From Occultella kanbiaonis (GTDB taxonomy: Bacteria > Actinomycetota > Actinomycetes > Actinomycetales > Beutenbergiaceae): 64,000 bases of DNA. Each line of letters begins with the position of its first letter. The first letter of the stretch is position 1. The DNA lies in assembly GCF_009708215.1 (NCBI RefSeq), contig NZ_CP046175.1, positions 3,782,001-3,846,000 of the forward strand. Direction: 5' to 3'. The translations under genes and the position numbers were made by a program. Below, one piece after another: positions 9,065-17,091 of this stretch. The notes under the pieces were generated by a model. It saw only the letters and a program-made list of their open reading frames with translations, did no database searches and was not told the DNA's origin.

Positions 9065-9115
9065 GGAAGTCCGGCCGATCGGACATTCCCCGACCGACCC
9101 TGCGCTGCCTACGGT
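9065..9115 (+). promoter_or_regulatory. Putative AraC operator plus leaderless promoter
   Basis: An imperfect inverted repeat, GGAAGTCCG (9065-9073) and CGGACATTCC (9080-9089), spaced by 6 nt, lies upstream of a TACGGT hexamer (9110-9115) that precedes the ATG at 9122 by 6 nt. The repeat would cover about -57 to -33 if transcription starts at the ATG, a usual activator position. No -35 consensus is seen, consistent with activator dependence. Inference only. Confidence 0.5.
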
Positions 9116-9121
9116 CGAGAC

Positions 9122-12100
9122 ATGCTCACAGCCGAGCCTCTGCTCGATCTCCCGGACCGCCCCGCCGACCTGGCCGGCGCCGACGTCGCCGTCTGGCGCG
9201 CACCGCTGACGATGCGCACCTACCTCCCGGCGCCGCCGTCCGACCTGCCCTCCTACCTCGACGCTCGCGTCTACCAGGGCTCGTCCGGTCGGGTGTACCC
9301 GCTCCCGTTCCACGACCGGATCAGCTCCGAGCCGCGCGAGCACGACTGGGACGCCGTGCACCTGGAGAACGAGTGGATCCGGCTCCTGGTCCTTCCGGAA
9401 CTCGGTGGGCGCATCCACCTCGCGATCGACCGCACCACCGGCCATGACCTGTTCTACGGCAACCCCGTGATCAAGCCGGCCCTCGTCGGCCTGGCCGGGC
9501 CCTGGATCGCGGGCGGCATCGAACTGAACTGGCCGCAGCACCACCGACCTGCGACGTTCCTGCCCACCGACGTCGAGATCGAGCACGAGGGCGACGGGTC
9601 CGTCACCGTGTGGTGCTCCGACCACGACCCGTTCGAGCGGATGAAGGGCATGCACGGAATCCGGCTGCGCCCCGGCCGCTCCGCGATCGAGCTACGGGTC
9701 CGCCTGTACAACCGCACCCCGCTCACCCAGACGTTCCTGTGGTGGGCGAACGTCGCCGCCCGCGCCGACGCCGACTACCAGTCGTTCTTCCCCGAGGACA
9801 CCCGCGTCGTCGCCGACCACGCCAAGCGGGCCGTGACCGCCTTCCCCGCCGCGGACCGCCCCTACTACGACATCGACTACCCGGCCCGGCGCGAGCTCAC
9901 CTTCACCACCGGCGACGGCGAGATCGTCACCGGCGACCGCATCGACTGGTGGGAGAACATCCCGGTCCCGACGTCCTACATGGTCACGCACAGCGCCGAG
10001 GACTTCTTCGGCGGCTACGACCACGGCCGGGGCATGGGCTTCGCACACGTGGCCGACCGGCAGCTCGCCGTCGGCAAGAAGCAGTGGACCTGGGGCAACT
10101 CCGCGTTCGGGCGCGCCTGGGGACGCAACCTCGCCGACGACGACTCCGCCTACGTCGAGCTCATGGCGGGCGTGTTCACCGACAACCAGCCCGACTTCGC
10201 GTTCCTCGCACCGGGCGAGACGAAGGTCTTCGAGCAGTGCTGGTTCCCGCTGCCGGCCATCGGCCCCGCGAACCGCGCGACGGCGCAGGCCGCGGTCCGC
10301 ATCCGGGTCACCGAGGGCTGCGCTCGCGTCGGCGTCGTCACCACGGCCCGCCGGCCCGGGTGCCGGATCGAACTGCTCGACGGCGCCGGTCGCCTCGTGG
10401 CCGAGACGGTCACCGACATCGACCCCGGCTCCCCGGCGCTGTGGCAGGCCGACCTGCCCGACGGCGTCGCGGCCGGTGCCGTCACGGTCCGGGTGGTCAG
10501 TGGTGACGTCGTGCTCGTGGAGTACACGCGCCCACAACCGGGCGCGGGCGACGACCCGACCACCGACGCCGTCGGCGACCTCGCCGAACCCGCCCGTGAG
10601 CCCGACCGTCCCGCGGAGGTGGCGAGCGTGGCGGAGCTTCTCGACATCGCCGGCCACCTGGAGCAGTATCGGCATGCGACCCGCTCACCCGAGCCGTACT
10701 GGGAGGAGGCACTGCGCCGCGATCCCGGGAACGCGGGCGCTCACACGGCCGTGGGCATCCGCCGGCTGCGCCAAGCCCGCCTGACGGAGGCGCAGACACA
10801 CCTGCGCGCCGCCGTCGCCCGTCTGACCGCCTTCCACCCCACCGCCCCGGACGCCACGGCGCTCTACCACCTCGGTCTAGTGCTGGCTCTGGATGGCCGG
10901 CCGGACGAGGCCTACGACGCGTTCGGCAGGGCCTCCTGGAACCGCTTGTGGCGTGCGCCGGCCGGGTACGAGATGGCCAGGATCGACGCCGCGGCCGGCC
11001 GCACGGCCACCGCGCTGCACCGCCTCACCGACGTTCTGCGCGCCGAGCCCGAGCACCTGCAGGCCCTGACGCTGGCCTCGATCCTGCGCGGCCGCGCCGA
11101 CCGGGATGCCGCAACCGAACCGAGCCGTGTCACGGACCTCGACCGGCTGCACTGGTGGAGCCGCGACGTGGCCGGCACCGACCTCACCTGCGACGCGCAG
11201 ACCTGCCTCGACGTCGCCCTCGAGTACGCCGGCATCGGTGCCGATGATGACGCGCTGCGGGTCCTCGGCGTCGCGCTGGACCGCGAGCGCGACCGGGTGC
11301 CCGGGCAGCCGGCCGCGGAGCCGCTGCTGCACCTGCACGCGGCGGCCATCCACGCGGCCCGCGGTGACACCCGGGCCGAAGAGCGCGAGCTCGACGCAGC
11401 GGATGCCGTGTCCCGCGGGTGGTGCTTCCCGGGACGGCTCGCGGACGCCGTCATGCTCACGCAGACCCTGACCCGACACCCGGCCCAGGCCACCGCCCTC
11501 GCGCTCCTGGGGCACTGGCAGTACGCGATGGGCCGCACCACCGACGCCCTCGAGGCCTGGCGGGCGTCCGCCGCCGCGGATCCCGGGGACCCCGTGGTGC
11601 ACCGCAACCTGGGCCTGGCCCTGGTGAACACCCGCGGTGACCTGGATGGCGCCCGCGACGCCTACGACCGGGCCCGCGCCCTCGCCCCCGGCCACGCCCG
11701 GTTGCTCTTCGAGAGCGATCAGCTCGACACCCGGCGGGCCGTCGACCCGGCGGCGCGCCTCGCGGTGCTGGAGGGCGCCCGCGACCTGGTCGCCGAGCGC
11801 GACGACCTGACCGTCGTGCTCGCGCACCTGCTCATCACCGCCGGCCGCGCCGAGGACGCGCACGGCCTGCTCGCCGGGCGGGCGTTCCAGCCCTGGGAGG
11901 GCGGCGAGGGCGAGGTGCTGCGGGCCTGGGAACGCAGCTGCGCGGTGCTGGCCCGAGCTGCGCTCGCCACCGGGGACGCCGCGGCCGCCGGCGCTCTGGT
12001 GGCGCAGGCGCTGGACCCCCCCGCGTCCCTCGGTGAGGCTCGCCATCCGCTCGCGACGACGGCCGGGCTGCAGCTGCTGGCCGGGGACGCCGCGGCCACC

Positions 12101-12529
12101 GCGGGCGAGACCGATGCCGCCCGGCGCGCCTGGGCGATCGCAGCCGAGCAGATCGGCGACTTCCGCACGATGAGCGCGTCCCGGCACAGCGAGGCGACGT
12201 ACCACTCCGTGCTCGCCCTGCGCCGGCTCGGCCGCGCGGCGGAGGCCGACACCCTCGCCGCGGACCTCGCCGACTACGTCCACGAACAGGCCGGCACCCC
12301 CGCCCGGATCGACTACTTCGCGACGTCGCTGCCGCAGCTCCTGCTCTTCACGCCGGACCTGGACCACGTCCAGGCGCAGCGCCTGGAGTTCCTACGCGCC
12401 CAACTGGACGTGCTCGCTCGCGACGAGACCTCCGCCGTCGGGCGGTTGCAGCACCTGCTGCGCGAGGTGCCCGATCACACCGACGCGCACGACCTGCTCG
12501 CCGCCCTCACCGAAGGAGCCCACCGATGA
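9122..12529 (+). CDS. DUF5107 domain protein with C-terminal TPR repeats
   Basis: A 1,135-residue protein. The N-terminal ~500 residues match the DUF5107 pattern, a carbohydrate-associated beta-rich module: LPELGGRIHLAIDRTTGHDLFYGNPVIKPALVG, then GIELNWPQHHRP, and WWENIPVPTSYMV. The remainder is a solenoid of tetratricopeptide-like helix pairs (AHTAVGIRRLRQARLTEAQTHL, ALYHLGLVLALDGRPDEAYDAF, LALLGHWQYAMGRTTDALEAW). No signal peptide is visible, so it probably acts in the cytosol. First gene of the glycoside locus; its stop overlaps the next ATG by 4 bp. The function of DUF5107-TPR proteins is, as far as I know, not established. Position suggests processing of imported oligosaccharides. Confidence 0.85.
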   Translation: MLTAEPLLDLPDRPADLAGADVAVWRAPLTMRTYLPAPPSDLPSYLDARVYQGSSGRVYPLPFHDRISSEPREHDWDAVHLENEWIRLLVLPELGGRIHLAIDRTTGHDLFYGNPVIKPALVGLAGPWIAGGIELNWPQHHRPATFLPTDVEIEHEGDGSVTVWCSDHDPFERMKGMHGIRLRPGRSAIELRVRLYNRTPLTQTFLWWANVAARADADYQSFFPEDTRVVADHAKRAVTAFPAADRPYYDIDYPARRELTFTTGDGEIVTGDRIDWWENIPVPTSYMVTHSAEDFFGGYDHGRGMGFAHVADRQLAVGKKQWTWGNSAFGRAWGRNLADDDSAYVELMAGVFTDNQPDFAFLAPGETKVFEQCWFPLPAIGPANRATAQAAVRIRVTEGCARVGVVTTARRPGCRIELLDGAGRLVAETVTDIDPGSPALWQADLPDGVAAGAVTVRVVSGDVVLVEYTRPQPGAGDDPTTDAVGDLAEPAREPDRPAEVASVAELLDIAGHLEQYRHATRSPEPYWEEALRRDPGNAGAHTAVGIRRLRQARLTEAQTHLRAAVARLTAFHPTAPDATALYHLGLVLALDGRPDEAYDAFGRASWNRLWRAPAGYEMARIDAAAGRTATALHRLTDVLRAEPEHLQALTLASILRGRADRDAATEPSRVTDLDRLHWWSRDVAGTDLTCDAQTCLDVALEYAGIGADDDALRVLGVALDRERDRVPGQPAAEPLLHLHAAAIHAARGDTRAEERELDAADAVSRGWCFPGRLADAVMLTQTLTRHPAQATALALLGHWQYAMGRTTDALEAWRASAAADPGDPVVHRNLGLALVNTRGDLDGARDAYDRARALAPGHARLLFESDQLDTRRAVDPAARLAVLEGARDLVAERDDLTVVLAHLLITAGRAEDAHGLLAGRAFQPWEGGEGEVLRAWERSCAVLARAALATGDAAAAGALVAQALDPPASLGEARHPLATTAGLQLLAGDAAATAGETDAARRAWAIAAEQIGDFRTMSASRHSEATYHSVLALRRLGRAAEADTLAADLADYVHEQAGTPARIDYFATSLPQLLLFTPDLDHVQAQRLEFLRAQLDVLARDETSAVGRLQHLLREVPDHTDAHDLLAALTEGAHR

Positions 12530-13806
12530 CCGAGTACCGCCCCGTGCCGACGGCTGCCCACCTGCCGGGCAGGCTCACCATCACGCTCTGGGACTTCTCC
12601 TGGTTCGTGCGCACCGGACCCGGTGAGCCGTTCGAGGACCTGGACGCCGCGTTCGCCGGCGCCGTCGAGCGCGGGTACAACACGATCCGGATCTGCGCGA
12701 TGCCGTACCTGCTGTTCGGGTCCGGGCTCGACACGACCGCGCTGCGGCTCGGGCCGCTCGGCGGCGGCTACGCCCAGCAGGTGCGCTGGTACGACGTTGC
12801 CAGCGAGAGCACCATCGACGCCCGGGAGCACCTGCTCGAGCTGTTCCGGGCCGCGAAGCGCCATGACTGCTACGTGATCGTCTCCTCCTGGGAGTACCAG
12901 CAGAGCCCCGCGTTCGCCGCGGAACCCGACTGGTACCGGGCGCTGCACGCCGTCGACCCGGAGGACCGCGCCGTCGAGCTCGCCCGCGCGCACGCCGCCC
13001 TGATCGACCTCCTGACCGAGCATGACCTGGCCGACCGGGTCGCGTTCGTCGAACTGCACAACGAGGTCCAGATCGGGCACCTCACCGCCGGGCTGGACGC
13101 CCGCGGCGACGACGCGATCGTGGCGCTCACGCCCCGGCTCGAGCGCGGCCTGGCCACCTTCCACGAGCTCCAGCCGGAGGTCCCGGTGACCGTGAACTAC
13201 GCCCACGTGCCCGTCGCGGTGATGCGATCCATCCCGGCGAACCTGGACGTACTGGTGGTGCACCCCTACATCTACGGGGTGCTCGACGCGCTGATCGAGA
13301 CCTACGGCATGCGCGGACCCGTCGAGGACTTCCCGCAGGAGGCCGCCCGCCGCGACCTGCTCCGCCCGGGCGCCCCGGACATCGGCGACTGGGGGCTGCC
13401 GCCCGAGCACGCGTGGCGCCTGGACGCGATGATCGTGGCCAAACCGGAGATCTACGTGCACGACTGGGCCGACGCCGCCACCATCGACCGCTGGCTCTAC
13501 GACCACTACGGCGAGCACCGGCTCGCGATGGCGCAGAAGCTGACGCTGTGGCTCGAGGTGGCCGCCGACCACGCCGAGCGCCGCGCCCTTCCGCTCGTGT
13601 TCGGGGAGGGCTGGGTCGGCTACACCCCGCTGCACGGGCAGTTCGAGGAAGGTCCGGTCGGTGCTCAGCTCTGCCGGTTCGCGATGTCGGAATCGGCGCG
13701 CGTCGGCGCCTGGGGCTCGATCGTCTGCTCGAACGCCGCGCCACAGCACCCGATGTGGGCCGACGTCGCCCTGCAGAAGGAGGCGAACGCCCTCTTCACC
13801 GGCTGA
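12526..13806 (+). CDS. Cellulase-like clan-A glycosidase (TIM barrel)
   Basis: A 426-residue cytosolic protein resembling cellulase-like sugar-binding glycosidases. Features of a GH clan-A barrel are visible: Glu180 in VAFVELHNEVQ at the expected acid/base position, Glu361 in PLVFGEGWVGY at the nucleophile position, and VVHPYIYG in between. The ATG overlaps the stop of the DUF5107-TPR gene (ATGA), so the two products are probably made in fixed ratio. A 123-nt gap separates it from the transporter genes. Substrate unknown; galactose- or glucose-containing oligosaccharides are plausible from the context. Confidence 0.75.
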   Translation: MTEYRPVPTAAHLPGRLTITLWDFSWFVRTGPGEPFEDLDAAFAGAVERGYNTIRICAMPYLLFGSGLDTTALRLGPLGGGYAQQVRWYDVASESTIDAREHLLELFRAAKRHDCYVIVSSWEYQQSPAFAAEPDWYRALHAVDPEDRAVELARAHAALIDLLTEHDLADRVAFVELHNEVQIGHLTAGLDARGDDAIVALTPRLERGLATFHELQPEVPVTVNYAHVPVAVMRSIPANLDVLVVHPYIYGVLDALIETYGMRGPVEDFPQEAARRDLLRPGAPDIGDWGLPPEHAWRLDAMIVAKPEIYVHDWADAATIDRWLYDHYGEHRLAMAQKLTLWLEVAADHAERRALPLVFGEGWVGYTPLHGQFEEGPVGAQLCRFAMSESARVGAWGSIVCSNAAPQHPMWADVALQKEANALFTG

Positions 13807-13929
13807 AGCGCCACCGCAGACAACAGCACGGACCGCCAGAGCGCAGCACCCCGAACACCACCCCAAGGTTCCGGCCAACCGGCCGGCCGCACCCAACCAG
13901 CGCCAACGACGGCGCACCGGAGGTCGAAG

Positions 13930-15246
13930 ATGAGCACCACATCCGACTACACCCGCCGAGGATTCCTGCTCGGCGCCACTGCGCTGGGAACCGGAGGCCT
14001 GCTGTCCGCCTGCGTCGGCTCCGGCGGCGGTTCCGGCGGCGAGACGAGCGGCTCCGGCGACGGCGGCGCCTCCGGTGACGCCGGCGGGCCGGTGACGCTG
14101 CAGTCCTCGTTGTCCGACCCCGCACCGAAGGCGGCCCTGGAGCTGGTGATCGCCGACTACGACGGCGACGTCACCCTCAACACGGTGGCGATCGAGCAGT
14201 TCCGGGCGCAGCTGTCGACGTACCTGACCTCCAGCACTCCGCCGGACGTGCTCACCTGGTACGCCGGCTCGGTGGCCCGTGACTACGCCGCCGAGGGTCT
14301 GCTGCTGGACGTCTCCGACCTGTGGACCGGCGACGGCGCCTGCGCCGGGTTCTCCGAGGCGCTGAAGTCGCTGTCCACCGCCGAGGACGGCTCACAGATC
14401 TTCGTCCCGACGAACTACTACTGGTGGTCGGTCTTCTACAAGAAGAGCGCCTTCGCCGAGTGGGGCGTGAGCATCCCGGAGACCTGGGACGACTTCCTCG
14501 CCCTCTGCGAGACCCTCAAGGGCCTCGGCGTGAACCCGCTCGCGAACGGGATCGGCTCCACCCCCTGGATGGCCTCCGGCTGGTTCGACTACCTGAACCT
14601 TCGCATCAACGGCGCGGCCTACCACCGCGAGCTCCTCGCCGGCGAGCACGCGTTCACCGACCCCGAGGTGGAGGCCGTGCTCACCGAGTACGCCAAGCTC
14701 ATCCCCTACTTCGACCCGAACATGGCCTCCTACTCCCACCAGGAGGCGGTCACCCCGATGGTCCAGAACGAATCGGCCATGTACCTGATCGGGGCGTTCG
14801 TCACCCAGTTCTTCCCGGAGGACCAGCAGGACGACATCGACTTCTTCTCGGTGCCGCCGATCAACCCGGACGTGCCCAGCGCCGAGGAGGCGCCGACGGA
14901 CGGCTACTTCGCGAGCGCGAACACCGCGAACGTCGAGGGCACGAAGTCCCTGCTGACCTACCTCGCCTCCGCCGAGGCGCAGCAGCAGTTCATTGCCGAG
15001 TCCGCCTCCTCGAACCTGCCCACCAGCCCGGACGTGGACAGTTCCGGGTTCAGCCCGCTGGTCCAGAAGGGCATCGAACTGCTGGAGAACACCGAGGAGA
15101 TCACGCAGTTCTTCAACCGGGACTCCTCGGACGCCCTGCAGAGCACCGCCGACGACGCGCTGACCCGGTTCCTCGCGGACCCGTCCGACATCCCGGGCAT
15201 CCTCGCCGGCTGGCAGGCCGCAGCCGAACGGGTCTGGGACCAGTGA
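13930..15246 (+). CDS. Sugar ABC transporter substrate-binding lipoprotein
   Basis: A 438-residue family-1 extracellular solute-binding protein. The N-terminus (YTRRGFLLGATALGTGG) has a twin-arginine motif and an LLSAC lipobox with Cys28, so it is probably exported by Tat and lipid-anchored outside the membrane. A Gly/Ser-rich linker follows, then typical binding-protein segments (LTWYAGSVARDYAAEGLLLDVSDLW, FVPTNYYWWSVFYKKSAF). GGAGG precedes the ATG by 7 nt. Its stop overlaps the first permease start. It delivers an oligosaccharide to the two permeases. The ATP-binding subunit is absent here, as is usual when a shared MsiK-type ATPase is used. Confidence 0.92.
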   Translation: MSTTSDYTRRGFLLGATALGTGGLLSACVGSGGGSGGETSGSGDGGASGDAGGPVTLQSSLSDPAPKAALELVIADYDGDVTLNTVAIEQFRAQLSTYLTSSTPPDVLTWYAGSVARDYAAEGLLLDVSDLWTGDGACAGFSEALKSLSTAEDGSQIFVPTNYYWWSVFYKKSAFAEWGVSIPETWDDFLALCETLKGLGVNPLANGIGSTPWMASGWFDYLNLRINGAAYHRELLAGEHAFTDPEVEAVLTEYAKLIPYFDPNMASYSHQEAVTPMVQNESAMYLIGAFVTQFFPEDQQDDIDFFSVPPINPDVPSAEEAPTDGYFASANTANVEGTKSLLTYLASAEAQQQFIAESASSNLPTSPDVDSSGFSPLVQKGIELLENTEEITQFFNRDSSDALQSTADDALTRFLADPSDIPGILAGWQAAAERVWDQ

Positions 15247-16196
15247 GCAGCCCGAGCGCCACGGCCGTGGGTCCGGGCAGGTCGGCGGCCTCGGCGCGGT
15301 CGACCCCGCCGGACCCACGCCGGCGCTCGGTCCTGCGGCGGGTGCCGTGGGTGGTCTGGCTGTTCCTGCTGGTGCCGCTCGCCGCCGAGGTGTTCTGGGT
15401 GTTCTGGCCGGCCCTGAACTCGTTCTCGCTCTCCTTCACCCGGTGGAACGGCATCGGCGCGGCCGAGCCGGTCGGCTTCGGCAACTATGTCGACCTGTGG
15501 AACGACCCGGTGTTCCGCACGGCCCTGCGCAACAACGTGATCTGGGTGATCGGGTTCGGTGGGCTCTCCGTGCTCGGCGGCCTGATCCTGGCCGTGCTGC
15601 TGAACCGGCCCGGCCGGGGCATCGGCATCTACCGCAGCGCCATCTACCTGCCGATGGTGTTCTCCCTCGCCGTCACCGGGCTCTTCTGGCGGGTCATGTA
15701 CTCCCCCGCCGGCCTGGTGAACACGACGCTGGCCACGCTCGGCCTCGAGTCCTGGGAGCGGCAGTGGCTCGCCGACCCGGACGTGGCCCTGTACGCGGTG
15801 CTGATCGCCGCCGTCTGGCGGCAGGTGGGCTACATCATGGTGCTCTACCTGGCCGGGCTGAAGGGCGTGGACCCGGCCCTCGAGGAGGCCGCCGCGATGG
15901 ACGGCGCGAACCGGCGCCAGCGGTTCTTCTCCATCGTGATGCCGCAGCTGAAGGGCGTGAACGCGGTGGTGTTCGCGGTCACCGTGATCGACTCGCTGCG
16001 GACGTTCGACATCGTCTGGGCGATGACCCGCGGCGGGCCGTACAACAGCACCCAGCTGCTCAGCACCTACATGTTCGAGCAGGGCTTCACGCTCGTGAAC
16101 CTGGGCTACGGATCAGCGATCGCGGTGGTCATCTTCGCCCTCGCGATCGTCTTCATCATCACCTACCTCGTCCGCTCGATCCGGCAGGAGGACTGA
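15243..16196 (+). CDS. Sugar ABC transporter permease (MalF-like)
   Basis: A 317-residue inner-membrane permease of the CUT1 sugar-importer type. After a basic N-terminal tail there are about six membrane segments, starting with VPWVVWLFLLVPLAAEVFW. The EAA loop that contacts the ATPase is EEAAAMDGANRRQRFFSIVMPQ. GTG start overlapping the binding-protein stop (GTGA), so translation is coupled. The next gene starts 1 nt after its stop. Confidence 0.92.
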   Translation: MSSPSATAVGPGRSAASARSTPPDPRRRSVLRRVPWVVWLFLLVPLAAEVFWVFWPALNSFSLSFTRWNGIGAAEPVGFGNYVDLWNDPVFRTALRNNVIWVIGFGGLSVLGGLILAVLLNRPGRGIGIYRSAIYLPMVFSLAVTGLFWRVMYSPAGLVNTTLATLGLESWERQWLADPDVALYAVLIAAVWRQVGYIMVLYLAGLKGVDPALEEAAAMDGANRRQRFFSIVMPQLKGVNAVVFAVTVIDSLRTFDIVWAMTRGGPYNSTQLLSTYMFEQGFTLVNLGYGSAIAVVIFALAIVFIITYLVRSIRQED

Positions 16197-16197
16197 C

Positions 16198-17091
16198 ATG
16201 AGCGCCACGATTCCCACCGCCGGCGCGACCGGCGCCGCGGCCCCCGGCCACAAGCGGCACCACCGCCGGGCCATCGGGTCCCGGTCCCCGTGGTTCCACG
16301 TGTTCATGATCCCGTTCACCCTGGCCTGGATCACGCCGATGGTGTTCGTGCTGGTGGTCGCGTTCCGCTCGTTCGACGACATCGTCGCCCGGGGGTTGTC
16401 CGCGCTGCCCGCCTCCCTGAGCTGGGAGGGGTTCGCGACGGCGCTGTCCGCCGGTGGGATCGCCGGCGCGCTGCGCAACAGCGTGATCGTGACCGTGTGC
16501 GCGGTGATCGTCTCGCTGTTCCTGGCGTCCATGGCCGCCTACGCGCTGAGCCGCTACCGGATCCCGTTCCGGAACGCGATCCTGCTGGTCATGCTCGCGG
16601 GCAACCTGCTCCCGCCGCAGATCCTGCTGATCCCGGTCGCCAAGATCGCCGAGGGACTGGGCATCTACGACAGCCTGCTCGCGCTGGTCGTCGTGCAGGT
16701 CGGATTCGGACTGGGCTTCTACACGTTCGTGCTGCACGGGTTCATGCGCTCGCTACCGGACGAGGTGTTCGAGGCGGCCCGGATCGACGGCGCCGGCCCG
16801 ATCCGCATCTACGCCCAGATCGTGCTCCCGTTGTGCCGGCCCTCCCTCGCCGCCCTGACCGCCCTGGCCACGACGTGGATCTTCAACGATCTGATCTGGG
16901 CGATGACGGTGCTGCGCACGGAGACGAACTTCCCGATCACGGCGGCTCTGCTGAACCTGCAGGGCGGGTTCGTGAGCCAGTGGAACGTGGTCGCGGCCGG
17001 CTCGATCATGGCGGCCGTGCCGACGGCGATCGTGTTCTTCATCTTCCAGAAGCAGTTCGTGTCCGGGCTGATGGTGGGGGCGAGCAAGTGA
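16198..17091 (+). CDS. Sugar ABC transporter permease (MalG-like)
   Basis: A 297-residue second permease of the CUT1 importer. The first membrane segment follows a short basic tail (FHVFMIPFTLAWITPMVFVLVVAF). The EAA motif is FEAARIDGAGPIRIYAQIVLPL, and the protein ends in the usual QKQFVSGLMVGASK helix. It pairs with the upstream permease. Its stop overlaps the GTG of the alpha-galactosidase gene by 4 bp, linking uptake and hydrolysis. Confidence 0.93.
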   Translation: MSATIPTAGATGAAAPGHKRHHRRAIGSRSPWFHVFMIPFTLAWITPMVFVLVVAFRSFDDIVARGLSALPASLSWEGFATALSAGGIAGALRNSVIVTVCAVIVSLFLASMAAYALSRYRIPFRNAILLVMLAGNLLPPQILLIPVAKIAEGLGIYDSLLALVVVQVGFGLGFYTFVLHGFMRSLPDEVFEAARIDGAGPIRIYAQIVLPLCRPSLAALTALATTWIFNDLIWAMTVLRTETNFPITAALLNLQGGFVSQWNVVAAGSIMAAVPTAIVFFIFQKQFVSGLMVGASK